In this document: positions 26,729-35,550 of the stretch, piece by piece
Layout: each line of letters starts with the position of its first letter
How positions within the stretch are numbered: the first letter of the stretch is position 1
NCBI GenBank assembly: GCA_002449955.1
Contig: DJYD01000030.1
Coordinates: forward strand, 19,706 to 83,705
From: Lachnospiraceae bacterium UBA6987
GTDB lineage: Bacteria; Bacillota; Clostridia; Lachnospirales; Lachnospiraceae
DNA: 64,000 bases
Reading direction: 5' to 3'
Program-made: the position numbers and the translations under genes
Notes under the pieces: model-generated
Databases searched by the model: none
What the model was told of the DNA's origin: nothing
The model's input: the letters and a program-made list of their open reading frames with translations, nothing else

Positions 26729-26737
26729 ATTATAACA
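26729..26737 (-). promoter_or_regulatory. Extended -10 promoter of the MFS gene
   Basis: On the minus strand TGTTATAAT, an extended -10 with no good -35 box, about 55 bases before the MFS start. Confidence 0.55.
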
Positions 26738-26769
26738 CAAAGCCCCGGCTGATAACAGCTCGATCTGTC

Positions 26770-26798
26770 TTGTCATCGCTTTTCTTTTTTGCTATACT
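26770..26798 (+). promoter_or_regulatory. Promoter of the GNAT gene
   Basis: TTGTCA, a 17-base spacer and TATACT. The ~110-base leader contains CGCAC/GTGCG and CGTGCCGGCACG inverted repeats but no U-run after them. Confidence 0.65.
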
Positions 26799-26910
26799 TT
26801 TGAAATCTGCTCTCCGCACTTCCGGTGCGTAAAAAAAGAGCAGCCACCCCCGGAGCGCTTGCCGTGCCGGCACGCTGCCTGCCTTATAAGGGCAAACAAA
26901 AGGAGTTTCC

Positions 26911-27393
26911 ATGAATATCCGCCGCGCCTGCGAGGGCGATACCGAATCGATTTTGAACCTTCTCTCCCAGGTTCTGGAGGTCCACGCCTGGATCCGTCCC
27001 GACGTCTTCATTTCCGGGACGACCAAATATTCCGCGGAGGACCTTGCCCGCATGTATCCGGACGATACCCGTCCGATCTATGTAGCGGAAGAGGGCGGCC
27101 GCGTGCTCGGCTATGCCTTCTGCCAGATCAAGCCGTCTCCGGCCACGCCCACGATGGTCCCGCACCGCATCCTGTACATCGACGATATCTGCGTGGATGC
27201 CTACGCGCGCAGGCAGCACGTCGGACTCATACTGTTCGACCACGTAAAGCAGGAAGCCCGCCGTCTTCACTGCGACACCATCACCCTGAATGTATGGGAA
27301 GGCAATGACGGTGCCCTGAAGTTTTATCAGAGTATGGGAATGAAGACCCGTTCCCGTACAATGGAATATGACCTGAACCGAAAGGAGGACTGA
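26911..27393 (+). CDS. GNAT N-acetyltransferase
   Basis: 160 residues of the Gcn5-related acyl-CoA transferase fold. Seen: MNIRRACEGDTESI at the start, the beta-4/motif A region ILYIDDICVDAYARRQHVG (the usual RxxGxG/A pyrophosphate loop is changed to RRQHVG) and LNVWEGNDGALKFYQSMGM near the end. The acceptor could be an antibiotic, amino acid or protein N-terminus; nothing decides between them. AAAGGAG lies five bases before the ATG. A spermidine-synthase-like gene follows after 29 bases, probably in the same transcript. Confidence 0.92.
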   Translation: MNIRRACEGDTESILNLLSQVLEVHAWIRPDVFISGTTKYSAEDLARMYPDDTRPIYVAEEGGRVLGYAFCQIKPSPATPTMVPHRILYIDDICVDAYARRQHVGLILFDHVKQEARRLHCDTITLNVWEGNDGALKFYQSMGMKTRSRTMEYDLNRKED

Positions 27394-27422
27394 GCGGCAC
27401 CGCCGCCTGTAAGTTCCGCGCT

Positions 27423-29072
27423 ATGAAATACCGCATTCTTCAGAACAAATGGTTCCTGTACCTCACCGAGTTCTTCTCCGGCGTCTCCGTGATGGCCGTC
27501 GAGCTCGGAGCCAGCCGCCTGCTTGCGCCCTACTTCAGCTCGTCGCAGATCGTCTGGACCATCATCATCGGTGTCATCATGATCGCCATGGCCCTCGGCA
27601 ACCTCTACGGCGGCAGAGCGGCCGACAAGGATCCGGATCCCGCAAGACTCTACCGCCGCATCCTGATCGCCGCGGTCTGGATCGCCGCGATCCCGGTCGC
27701 CGGCAAATATGTGATCCTCGGCGTTTCCGCCCTGATGGTGCTCGCCATCAACACGAACTTCCTGATCTGGGCAGCCTTTGCCAGCTGCATGATCGTCTTC
27801 GTGTTCCCGCTCTTCCTTCTCGGCACCGTGACGCCCTGCCTGGTCCGGGCTACGATCGAGAGCCTGGATGAGGGCGGCCGCACCGTGGGCAGGCTCGGCG
27901 CCTGCAACACCATCGGCAGCATCATCGGCACCTTCCTGCCCACCTTCGTTACCATCCCCTCCGTGGGGACCTCCGTCACCTTCCTCATCTTCGCCGGCAT
28001 CCTGCTTGCCATCGCCCTGATCTTTTTCATCAGCGCGAAATGGAAAAAGCCCGGCCCCTACATCGCAGCCGCGCTCTTTGTTCTCTGCGTCATTTTCGGG
28101 CGGAACAACTCCTTTGCCTTCTGGGAAAAGGATCTGGTCTATGAGGGCGAATCCGTATACAACTACCTACAGGTGCGCGAGGATCCCGAAAAGATCATCC
28201 TCTCCACCAACGTGCTGTTCGGCGTGCAGTCCGTGACCATGAAGGAGGGCGGCCTGACCGGCCTCTACTACGACTATGCCCTGGCCGCGCCGGTCATGAC
28301 GCAAAAGGAAGCGCCTTCGGTACTCATCCTCGGCAACGGCACCGGCACCTTCGCGTCCCAGTGCACACGCTATTTTCCCGGCGCGCCGGTGGAAGGCGTG
28401 GAGATCGACGGCAAGATCACAAAGCTTGCCGAGGAATATTTCTCTCTGCCTGAAGAGGTCAAGGTCACCGAATACGACGGCCGCGCCTACATCCAGACGG
28501 TCAAGGAGAAATATGACGTGATCATGGTGGACGCCTACCAGGACATCACGATCCCCTTTCAGATGTCCACGACCGAATTCTTCACCCTCGTGCGGGACCA
28601 TCTGACGGAGGACGGAGTGATGGTGGTGAACCTGTCCATGCACTCGGACGGCGAGCTTTCCATCAACCATTATCTCTGCGATACCATCGCCTCCGTTTTC
28701 CCGTATGTGGCGACCGCAGACGTCCCCTATACCACGAACCGTGAGCTCTTCGCGTCCATGAAGGAAATGCCGGCCGTCCTGCTGGAGCAGGGAAGACTGA
28801 GCAGCGCCGATTCCGCGCCGCTGACCGGAAACACCGAAGCGCTCGCCGCCGCTGCCGCCGATCAGGCCGATCTTTCGCGGATGATGGAGACCGTCTCCGC
28901 CGTCCTCACGCCCTATCAGGCCGAAAACCATATCCTGACCGATGACAAAGCCCCCGTGGAAGTTCTCGGCATGCGCATGATCGACCAGCTGATCAGTGAA
29001 GAACTCAGCTACTTTAAAAACATCTTTGAGACCGAAGGCCTCTCCGGCCTCCTGAAGAGCCTCGGTATTTAA
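27423..29072 (+). CDS. Membrane protein fused to a spermidine-synthase-like domain
   Basis: 549 residues: about seven helices in residues 1-~220 (FFSGVSVMAVELGASRLLAP is typical of fused MFS/spermidine synthases) and a Rossmann-type spermidine-synthase-like domain at ~225-540. In the latter the nucleotide loop reads ILGNGTGTFASQ and the usual catalytic DSTDP is replaced by VDAYQD, so true putrescine aminopropyl transfer is doubtful. The long membrane part and loss of the consensus are common in these fusions, whose function is not established. No clear ribosome binding site precedes the ATG; a purine-rich AAAGGAGG lies 36 bases upstream in the GNAT gene end. A large hairpin terminator follows. 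Confidence 0.85.
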   Translation: MKYRILQNKWFLYLTEFFSGVSVMAVELGASRLLAPYFSSSQIVWTIIIGVIMIAMALGNLYGGRAADKDPDPARLYRRILIAAVWIAAIPVAGKYVILGVSALMVLAINTNFLIWAAFASCMIVFVFPLFLLGTVTPCLVRATIESLDEGGRTVGRLGACNTIGSIIGTFLPTFVTIPSVGTSVTFLIFAGILLAIALIFFISAKWKKPGPYIAAALFVLCVIFGRNNSFAFWEKDLVYEGESVYNYLQVREDPEKIILSTNVLFGVQSVTMKEGGLTGLYYDYALAAPVMTQKEAPSVLILGNGTGTFASQCTRYFPGAPVEGVEIDGKITKLAEEYFSLPEEVKVTEYDGRAYIQTVKEKYDVIMVDAYQDITIPFQMSTTEFFTLVRDHLTEDGVMVVNLSMHSDGELSINHYLCDTIASVFPYVATADVPYTTNRELFASMKEMPAVLLEQGRLSSADSAPLTGNTEALAAAAADQADLSRMMETVSAVLTPYQAENHILTDDKAPVEVLGMRMIDQLISEELSYFKNIFETEGLSGLLKSLGI

Positions 29073-29079
29073 ACACACA

Positions 29080-29159
29080 AAGCCCCGCAGGCCGGGCAAA
29101 GCTTTCGAGGAGTCTTTCATCGCCTCTGAGAAAGTTTTGTCCGGCTGCGGGGCTTATTT
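29080..29159 (+). terminator. Long hairpin terminator
   Basis: An 11-base perfect outer stem (AAGCCCCGCAG/CTGCGGGGCTT) encloses a further partly paired arm (CCGG/CCGG, AAAGCTTT/GAAAGTTTT, CGAGG/CCTCTG). Followed by ATTTC only, so termination on the plus strand may be partial; it closes the GNAT/spermidine-synthase-like transcript. Confidence 0.65.
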
Positions 29160-29233
29160 CATAGAAAATTCGTTACATTCATTCCCTTCCTGCGACTGCA
29201 TAGGTGAAAGCGCTTTTGAAAAGGAGACTCCTG

Positions 29234-29794
29234 ATGGATGACCGCCATATCACGGATCTGTACTGGAATCGTGACGAGGAAGCTTTGTCTTTAACGGAAG
29301 AAGCTCTCGGCGGATTCCTGCTGTCCATTTGCAGACGGATCCTGGGCAATGACGAGGATGCCAGCGAATGCGTGAACGACTGTCTCCTGGAAGCCTGGAA
29401 CAGCATTCCGCCGCACCGGCCGGAAAGCCTCCCGAACTTCCTCGGCAGGATCGCAAGGCGCCGGGCCATCGACCGCCTGCGCCGAAGAAACGCCTTAAAA
29501 CGCGGCGGCGGAGAGTTTGTCACGGCCTTCGAGGAGCTGGAAGACACCCTCGCCTCCGCAGACACCCCCGAGAGCCTGTTCGAAAAGGAACAGCTGGCGG
29601 AGGCCGTGCGGACCTTCGTCCGCAGCCTGAAGCAGCCGGACCGCGACCTCTTCATCCGCCGCTACTGGTATCTGGACACGGTGGCAGACCTTGCCGTCCG
29701 CTGGGACATGACCGCCGGCCAGGTGACCATGCGTCTTGCCCGAAGCCGCAAAAAACTGGCTGCATATTTGAAAAAGGAAAAGTGGATAGAATGA
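29234..29794 (+). CDS. ECF-type sigma factor
   Basis: 186 residues with region 2 (residues ~15-85; CRRILGNDEDASECVNDCLLEAWN and FLGRIARRRAIDRLRRR) and region 4 (~120-180; FVRSLKQPDRDLFIRRYWYL and a helix-turn-helix ending MTAGQVTMRLARSRKKL). ECF factors direct RNA polymerase to stress or envelope regulons and are held by a partner anti-sigma protein. AAGGAG lies seven bases before the ATG at 29234; the earlier in-frame ATG at 29204 has no binding site. Its stop overlaps the ATG of the serpin-fusion gene (ATGA), implying equimolar synthesis of the two. No promoter is obvious upstream, possibly because it uses its own ECF consensus. Confidence 0.92.
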   Translation: MDDRHITDLYWNRDEEALSLTEEALGGFLLSICRRILGNDEDASECVNDCLLEAWNSIPPHRPESLPNFLGRIARRRAIDRLRRRNALKRGGGEFVTAFEELEDTLASADTPESLFEKEQLAEAVRTFVRSLKQPDRDLFIRRYWYLDTVADLAVRWDMTAGQVTMRLARSRKKLAAYLKKEKWIE

Positions 29795-31341
29795 AACCAG
29801 ATAAACTCATGGATGCCATCACCGAACTGGATGATGCGCTGTTAAACGAAGCCGCGAAAGCCCCTTCTCCGGAACAGATCCTCGCGGCAAAGCGCGCCAG
29901 AAGGCGCCCGCTCATTTTCCGCATGGCCGCCGCAGCCGCGGCCGTCGCGCTTGCGCTTATCCTCGTACCGGTCTTTACCGGGCAGGAGACCCCGGGTACG
30001 CACCCTTCGTCCTCCGAAAAAAAACCGGATCCGGGCACGGAAGAGATCCTTGCTCCCGCAGGCTCCGAAAAAGCGAGGCTCATCGCGCAGCCGGTCTATC
30101 CCGAGGAGTGGACATGGCAGCAGGTACAGGACAACCCCGCCGCCAGAGAACCGTCCTATGCAGGACGCACAAGCGGAATGGAAGCTGCCGATCTCTACCG
30201 CGGCTTTTTCGGCGATATGATGCTCCTTTTGCTCTCGGATCAGGAAGAAAAGAGTGCCGTGATGTCGCCTGTCAACATTTTTATGGCCACTGCCATGCTG
30301 GCAGAGATCACAGACGGGCAGACCCGTCAGGAAATCCTGAATGCCCTCGGCGTTTCCGACATCGAACAGCTTCGGGAGCAGGCCGCGAAGATCTGGGGCC
30401 TGTGCTATAAGGATGACGGCCGCGAAAAGACTATTCTCGGCAACTCGCTGTGGCTAAGCGGTGACCTGCCCTTCCATGAAGGCACTGTGAAGCAGCTCGC
30501 GGACCACTACTATGCTTCATCCTTCACTGGCGAAATGGGCTCGCAGGAATATGATCGCCTGCTGCAGAAATGGCTTACCGACATGACGGGCGGTCTTCTG
30601 CGCGATCAGACCGAAAGCATCCAATTTGCTTCCGACACCACCCTTGCCCTTTTCAGCACGGTCCTTTTCCAGACCAAATGGAATAATGAATTCAGCAAAC
30701 AAAGCACGAAAGCCGGCACCTTCCATGCCCCTTCCGGTGATACTGAGGCTCAGTTCATGTCGGCGCAGCACGACAGCACGCTCTATTACATGGCTGACGG
30801 CTACCGCTTCGCATTCCGTGGGACACGTCAGGGCCAGGTCTGGTTTTTCCTGCCGGATGAAGGTGTGAGCATTTCGGAAATGATGCAGAAAGAATCCTTC
30901 CGGGAATTCATCTCCACCCGTTATGACGCACGGGACTATTATGTCAAAGGCCGTGACGGGAACTATCACTTCGTGACGGCGCACGGGGTCACGCCCCACA
31001 GCGCCTGGGTCAACCTGACGGTCCCGAAGCTTGATGTGAGCTGCGAGATCGATTTGACAGATGCCATCCGGAAGATGGGGGTCAAAACCGCTTTTGCAAG
31101 CGGCGAAGCTGATTATTCCTCGATCACCGGGAAACAGGGCGTTTTCCTTCGGGACGCCGTGCAGGACACGCGTCTCGTGATGGATGAGGAAGGGATCAGC
31201 GCCGCCTCCTACGTCGAATACCTCGAGGGAGAACCGGTGCTCGATGAGGAGATCGACTTTATCTGCGACCGCCCCTTCTTCCTGCTGGTTACGGGTGCAG
31301 GCGAAATGCCGCTCTTTGCCGGCGTTGTGAACGAACCGTAA
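29791..31341 (+). CDS. Membrane serpin with anti-sigma-like N-terminus
   Basis: 516 residues. Residues 1-41 are cytosolic (MKPDKLMDAITELDDALLNE, then a basic KRARRRP stretch); 42-62 form one transmembrane helix; a ~90-residue linker follows; residues ~150-516 are a serpin. Serpin marks seen: MSPVNIFMATAMLAEITDGQT near the start (the usual SP.SI...L.M...GA.G.T), LFSTVLFQTKWNNEF, the reactive-loop hinge MDEEGISAASYVEY and the C-terminal RPFFLLVTGAGEMPLFAGVV. The N-terminal part resembles short anti-sigma regions encoded after Clostridial ECF sigma factors. Coupling to the sigma gene by an ATGA overlap supports sensing of external protease by the serpin loop, but this is inference. The hinge has the EEG..AA core but then bulkier residues than in strong inhibitors. 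Confidence 0.87.
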   Translation: MKPDKLMDAITELDDALLNEAAKAPSPEQILAAKRARRRPLIFRMAAAAAAVALALILVPVFTGQETPGTHPSSSEKKPDPGTEEILAPAGSEKARLIAQPVYPEEWTWQQVQDNPAAREPSYAGRTSGMEAADLYRGFFGDMMLLLLSDQEEKSAVMSPVNIFMATAMLAEITDGQTRQEILNALGVSDIEQLREQAAKIWGLCYKDDGREKTILGNSLWLSGDLPFHEGTVKQLADHYYASSFTGEMGSQEYDRLLQKWLTDMTGGLLRDQTESIQFASDTTLALFSTVLFQTKWNNEFSKQSTKAGTFHAPSGDTEAQFMSAQHDSTLYYMADGYRFAFRGTRQGQVWFFLPDEGVSISEMMQKESFREFISTRYDARDYYVKGRDGNYHFVTAHGVTPHSAWVNLTVPKLDVSCEIDLTDAIRKMGVKTAFASGEADYSSITGKQGVFLRDAVQDTRLVMDEEGISAASYVEYLEGEPVLDEEIDFICDRPFFLLVTGAGEMPLFAGVVNEP

Positions 31342-31441
31342 AGAAAAGTTTTTCTCAAGCAAATATTTGCCGAAACATAGCGCCTAGTCAACAGGTAACC
31401 CTATATATTGCTGACAGATTAGAAAAAAATAATTTCGGCTT

Positions 31442-34400
31442 TCACTCCTCCTCAAAGGGAAAGAGCTTATAGAAGTACTCGTACTGCCAGGCTTGTTTCC
31501 CTGCATAATCAAACACTTTCTCCACGCTCAGATTGCCGTGTTCATCGTATGCATAAGTATTCCTGTATCCTGTGTACAGGTTCTTCTCTTGCGAAAGCCT
31601 GTCTTCTTCGTCATATTCGTAGAGGATCGTGACGCCGCGCGTGCCTTCCTCATCTTTCTGCACCAGAAGCCCCTTTTCGTTATATTGATATGTCGTCAGA
31701 TAGGTCTGACTGCCTTTCTCATCTGTCGTGATCTCCTTGAGGAGGCGGCCTTCCGCATCATATTCGTATGTAATCCGGTAGCTTAGCTTCCCATCCGGCA
31801 GATATCTGGTCCTTTCGATAAGCTGACCCTCTTCATAGCGCAGGCTTTCCTTCCCATTTGCGCCGGACGCAGAGGCCTTTACCCAGTCCGACATGGATCT
31901 CGCGGAATATAAGGTCAGCGCCGAATAATCGATCTGTATGATCCGGCCTTCGGCATCGTAGCTGTAATCCTTCTCGGTCCAGGTGCCGTAGCCGCCGCTC
32001 GTTCCGCCGATTTCCTTAATAAGCCTTCCTTCCGCATCGTAAACGCAGGCCTGGTAGTCCATATCGGAACCGGTCACCTCGATGAGCCTGCCTTTTTTAT
32101 CATAGGCATACTCCAGATACTGCGACCAGAAACCCGTGGCGATATCTTTTTCATCCTTTGCAACTAACAGCCACATTCTCTTTTCAAGCTCCACAGAAAG
32201 CTCTGTCACCTCGCCGGATTTAATCTCGATCTCAAGCTCCTTGCTTTCATAATCCTTGGCGCTGAACTTCGCTCTGTATTTGCCCGGCGCCATGTCCTTC
32301 TGAAGGATGTATCCGGAAGCGTCTCCCTTTCCCTGGAAAGTCTTCTGCACCAGGGCGATGCCTTCATAGATTTCCGGATTCAGAAGCTCCAGCTCATAGC
32401 TTGCGCCTTCAATGGCTTCCCCGGTATTTTTATCCGTAACGAAGGCCTCCATGGAACCCTTTAACAGGAGATGCGCATCCGATACCTGCTCATCCCCCTT
32501 CGGTTCAAAGCCCACAAGCTTTGTGTCATCGCCCTCCATCCCCTCTTCCTCCGAGTAGAAGAAAAGCTTCAGTTCAAAGTTCGGATCGAATGTAGTGATT
32601 CCCGCTTCCGGCCAGAAGACCGGAATATAGATCTCATGATATTCGCCTTCCCCGTCCGCCTGGAAATCCACGCGCTGCACGCTATGTTCCGTGACCTTGC
32701 AGATGGCATTCGGCACAGGTTTTTCATCGCCGAAGGTGACGACCGCACCGTTAACCGACTGGTAAAGCGGGATGACAGCGTGCTCGATCATCAGCTTATC
32801 CAGGCTGCTCAGGCTGTCTTTAAAGCGCTCCGTATACGGCGCCGGCCGCTCGTTTTCCTCTTTTCCATAGGTCAGTTCCAGAAGCGTCAGCTTCTGATAC
32901 AGATCATCCAGCATGGCGTCCTGATATTCAAAGGCTTTCTGAACCAGCTCCCTGGTCGTCGCGCAGCTTTTGAAATACAGATAGGCCTGCAGAATCTCCT
33001 TCTCCAACGCTTCCCCGCGCAGCGAGGCATGAATGTTTTTATCGTTCAGCAGGATCCCGCGGTAAGCGTCATCATGGGTTTCATGCTGCATGGCGATCGA
33101 TAGGAGCGAGGTCTGATAGGCTTCCATGGAATCCAATGTTTTCTGGTAGACCGGATCCATAGCCGTCGCGATCTTAAAGCCCGTGGTGATCAGAAACGCC
33201 GGATCAAGAGCCGTGTTGAACGCTTCTTCTGAAACGTTCTCCCAGACTGCCTTGGCAAAGGCATACATCGTCGGCAGCGCCGTGTAAGCGATGTACTCTG
33301 CTTTCATCCTCGTCACAGCCCCTGTGCTCAGGTAGTTATATCCGCCGTAGCTCATGAAGCGCAGCAGGGCATCGTCCATCACCTTGTCCCGCCCCGCGTA
33401 AGCCTGCAGGTCATTAAACGCTGTCAGGCCTATGCTGACACCGCTTAAAATGTCGGAAGCCTCGCTGAGACCTGAACTCATGGAATCCAGCTTCGGCCCT
33501 AACGCTTTTGACTGCGTTTCATAGCTTTCCAGCATGCTCTCATACTTCGCATAAGTCCTTGCACTGATCCACGCCTGATTATTCGTATTAGTCCGCTTCA
33601 GCTGATCGATCAGGAGCTCAAAGTGGTCATGTCCTTCTTCCAGAATAAAGTTCTTCACCACATCGTCATACAGAAGGATATCCAACTCGGAAGACATCAC
33701 ATCTGCCGTTTTTTGTGCGGTCTCCACCATTTCCTTCTCGGAGGCAAACCAAAGCGCTCTGATCATGTCTCCAGCGATGATCAGGTCCCAGAATTCCTTA
33801 TCGATATCCATCCTTTCCGGGTCCCGCCCGGGATCCACCTTGTTCCAGATGTATTTCGTCGGTATATACTGGGTAATGTACTCCATGGAGCACATGACCA
33901 TCAGTACCGTATACAGATACTTGTCGGTTTCCCCGTTCAGCATTCCGTTAAGCGTCATGACCGCGCGGCTTGAGACCTCCGCATCCTTGAGCGCATTTTC
34001 GTCCACTTCATACATGAACATATAGCTTTCCCGCAGTGTATCGTCACGGAAGGAGGCAAGAATGTCATACACGTCTTCCCGGGGCGGGTTGAGGACGTAG
34101 CGGGGGCTTTCCTCTTCGGAATCGGCGTACAGGTCGACGCCCATGATCGAGCAAATATCCGTCAGGGGCACAAATGCAGTCCCGCCTGCCCTGCGGAACG
34201 GAGCCGCGGAGAGCGTCAGTCTCGTCTGAAGATACGGGGTTTGTCCCTCCCGGCACGTGCCAAGCCTGAAGCTCGCGCCGGTCTGATCCAGTGTTACAAC
34301 TAACTTCCGCTCTCCCCAGGAGAACTGGATTTTATCTCCGCTTTCCTCTGCAATGAGACCGGAGGCCTCTGCCAGGAGCGCCGCGGAAACAAAGGCCTTT

Positions 34401-34651
34401 CTCTCCCAGATGAGGACGGGAAGGTCGCCCTTAAGCATTTCCGATTCCGCGGTGTGCCAGGGGTCTTCGAAGTAACGGATCGGAAGGTACGCAAAGTACC
34501 CGTCAGTCCACGGTTTGTATTCATTCACCCTGGTGACGCCGTCCGGTCTGTCACCGGGGATCTGCGGGCCGCCAGCTGCCTGTACGGGAAGGGCTGCCGA
34601 AAGAAGCATGATGCCTGCAAGGACCAGGGCTAAGAAACGTGTTTTTCTCAT
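31442..34651 (-). CDS. Large secreted protein with a YD-repeat C-terminus
   Basis: 1069 residues with a sec signal peptide (cleavage probably after PVQAA). Then comes a region like the copper-amine-oxidase N-terminal/stalk domain (~80-200; PVLIWERKAFVSAALLAEA and GTAFVPLTDICSIMGV), a long helical middle (~210-650), a beta-rich part ending in a carboxypeptidase-regulatory/SpaA-like module (~780-865; GDASGYILQKDMAPGKYRAK), and five to seven Rhs/YD-type repeats to the end (YDKKGRLIEVTG, YDAEGRLIKEIGG, YEYDAEGRLLKEITT, YDEHGNLSVEKVF). No LPXTG or C-terminal helix is present, so attachment is unclear. No toxin module follows the YD repeats, unlike typical Rhs proteins. It overlaps the lipoprotein gene by ATGA and follows a GGGAGGAG site, so the two form an operon. 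Confidence 0.8.
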   Translation of the reverse strand: MRKTRFLALVLAGIMLLSAALPVQAAGGPQIPGDRPDGVTRVNEYKPWTDGYFAYLPIRYFEDPWHTAESEMLKGDLPVLIWERKAFVSAALLAEASGLIAEESGDKIQFSWGERKLVVTLDQTGASFRLGTCREGQTPYLQTRLTLSAAPFRRAGGTAFVPLTDICSIMGVDLYADSEEESPRYVLNPPREDVYDILASFRDDTLRESYMFMYEVDENALKDAEVSSRAVMTLNGMLNGETDKYLYTVLMVMCSMEYITQYIPTKYIWNKVDPGRDPERMDIDKEFWDLIIAGDMIRALWFASEKEMVETAQKTADVMSSELDILLYDDVVKNFILEEGHDHFELLIDQLKRTNTNNQAWISARTYAKYESMLESYETQSKALGPKLDSMSSGLSEASDILSGVSIGLTAFNDLQAYAGRDKVMDDALLRFMSYGGYNYLSTGAVTRMKAEYIAYTALPTMYAFAKAVWENVSEEAFNTALDPAFLITTGFKIATAMDPVYQKTLDSMEAYQTSLLSIAMQHETHDDAYRGILLNDKNIHASLRGEALEKEILQAYLYFKSCATTRELVQKAFEYQDAMLDDLYQKLTLLELTYGKEENERPAPYTERFKDSLSSLDKLMIEHAVIPLYQSVNGAVVTFGDEKPVPNAICKVTEHSVQRVDFQADGEGEYHEIYIPVFWPEAGITTFDPNFELKLFFYSEEEGMEGDDTKLVGFEPKGDEQVSDAHLLLKGSMEAFVTDKNTGEAIEGASYELELLNPEIYEGIALVQKTFQGKGDASGYILQKDMAPGKYRAKFSAKDYESKELEIEIKSGEVTELSVELEKRMWLLVAKDEKDIATGFWSQYLEYAYDKKGRLIEVTGSDMDYQACVYDAEGRLIKEIGGTSGGYGTWTEKDYSYDAEGRIIQIDYSALTLYSARSMSDWVKASASGANGKESLRYEEGQLIERTRYLPDGKLSYRITYEYDAEGRLLKEITTDEKGSQTYLTTYQYNEKGLLVQKDEEGTRGVTILYEYDEEDRLSQEKNLYTGYRNTYAYDEHGNLSVEKVFDYAGKQAWQYEYFYKLFPFEEE

Positions 34652-35334
34652 TCTTTTTCTCCTCCCAGCATACCGCCGACCTGCTCAAGCAAGGCCGTAT
34701 ATTCCTGCATATAGAGTTCTGCCAACCCACCGTAAAAGGCAAAGTATGCCTCCTGGTTTTCTCCTGCATGGAAGGTCTCTCCGTCCTTTTGAACCGTCAC
34801 GTTCACCGTCACCGTTCTCTCAGGCCAGCCTCCCTTTTTCAGTACGGCCGCAAGATCTTCAGCCAGCTTCTCTCCGCTGTCATATTCTTCATAGTGCAGC
34901 TCTGTCAGGATCTTTGCCATATCAGGGGTCGTTATCGTTAGCGGAACTTCCCGGGGAAAGCTGTCCCCTGACATGATCTCGGGAAGCGTGATCTTCGTAA
35001 AAGGCGAAAGCAGATTTAGGATCCCGCCGTCCTCTTCCGGTGCCGTCTCCTCATCAAATGCCGCAAAATCATCCTGTATCTGCTGCAATTCTGCGGCTTC
35101 CTCTTCGTCCGGAGCCACATGCAGTCTGCCGGCAAGATCAGACAGATCACCGTTTTTCCACCGCTCTGTTATCTCAGGTGTGACGGGGACTGCTGCAGTA
35201 GTCTGCTCTGTCTCCGGCTCTGTCTGCGTGCTTAAAGAGGGTTGTTCCTCCTCTGTCTCCTGCCGGGATACTCCGCAGCCGGAAAGTGCCAACAGCAGAA
35301 GCATTATCAGCAGCCTGATCACTTTATATTTCAT
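34648..35334 (-). CDS. Lipoprotein of unknown function
   Basis: 228 residues with lipobox LSGC (lipidated C20), then a Thr/Glu/Pro-rich spacer and a folded acidic domain (~60-228) with VPLTITTPDMAKILTELHY and WPERTVTVNVTVQKDGE. I recognise no family; the second half could be a DUF5105- or DUF4878-like alpha+beta fold, but that is a guess. AGGAGGG precedes the ATG and a promoter lies at 35375-35403. Its last codons overlap the start of the 1069-residue secreted protein, so the two probably act together at the cell surface. Confidence 0.8.
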   Translation of the reverse strand: MKYKVIRLLIMLLLLALSGCGVSRQETEEEQPSLSTQTEPETEQTTAAVPVTPEITERWKNGDLSDLAGRLHVAPDEEEAAELQQIQDDFAAFDEETAPEEDGGILNLLSPFTKITLPEIMSGDSFPREVPLTITTPDMAKILTELHYEEYDSGEKLAEDLAAVLKKGGWPERTVTVNVTVQKDGETFHAGENQEAYFAFYGGLAELYMQEYTALLEQVGGMLGGEKE

Positions 35335-35374
35335 CTTGAAGCCCTCCTGGGTGGTTCAGTATTATCCTGTAAAA

Positions 35375-35403
35375 ATCATACCAGAAACGAAGTCCGTGCG
35401 CAA
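35375..35403 (-). promoter_or_regulatory. Promoter of the lipoprotein/secreted-protein operon
   Basis: On the minus strand TTGCGC, a 17-base spacer and TATGAT preceded by TGG (extended -10). About 40 bases before the lipoprotein ATG. Confidence 0.6.
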
Positions 35404-35439
35404 CGCAAACTTTATTTAAACTTTTCCGCCGAAAAGTTC

Positions 35440-35467
35440 TTGATTTCTTCCTTCTCCTGTGTATAAT
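35440..35467 (+). promoter_or_regulatory. Promoter of the XRE-aminotransferase gene
   Basis: TTGATT, a 16-base spacer and a perfect TATAAT; the start point would fall at the first of three TTGAAC-type repeats. Confidence 0.75.
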
Positions 35468-35477
35468 CTGTCTTATA

Positions 35478-35516
35478 TTGAACCTTTAGTTGAACATTCG
35501 GCAAAATCCGTTCAAC
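35478..35516 (+). promoter_or_regulatory. TTGAAC repeats, probable autoregulatory operator
   Basis: TTGAAC at 35478-35483, GTTGAAC at 35489-35495 and the inverted GTTCAAC at 35510-35516. They sit at and just after the expected transcription start, ahead of a gene whose product has its own DNA-binding domain. Confidence 0.55.
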
Positions 35517-35550
35517 CTGTACCCTTGCCGCACACAAAGGAGTTGCTTTT

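Noticed and set aside
27423..29072. Genuine spermidine synthase
   Set aside because: The catalytic DSTDP-type motif is missing and the protein has a seven-helix membrane part; only the fold is supported.
31442..32200. Rhs-type polymorphic toxin
   Set aside because: Only a few YD repeats at the very end, no RHS core signature, toxin domain or immunity gene next to it.
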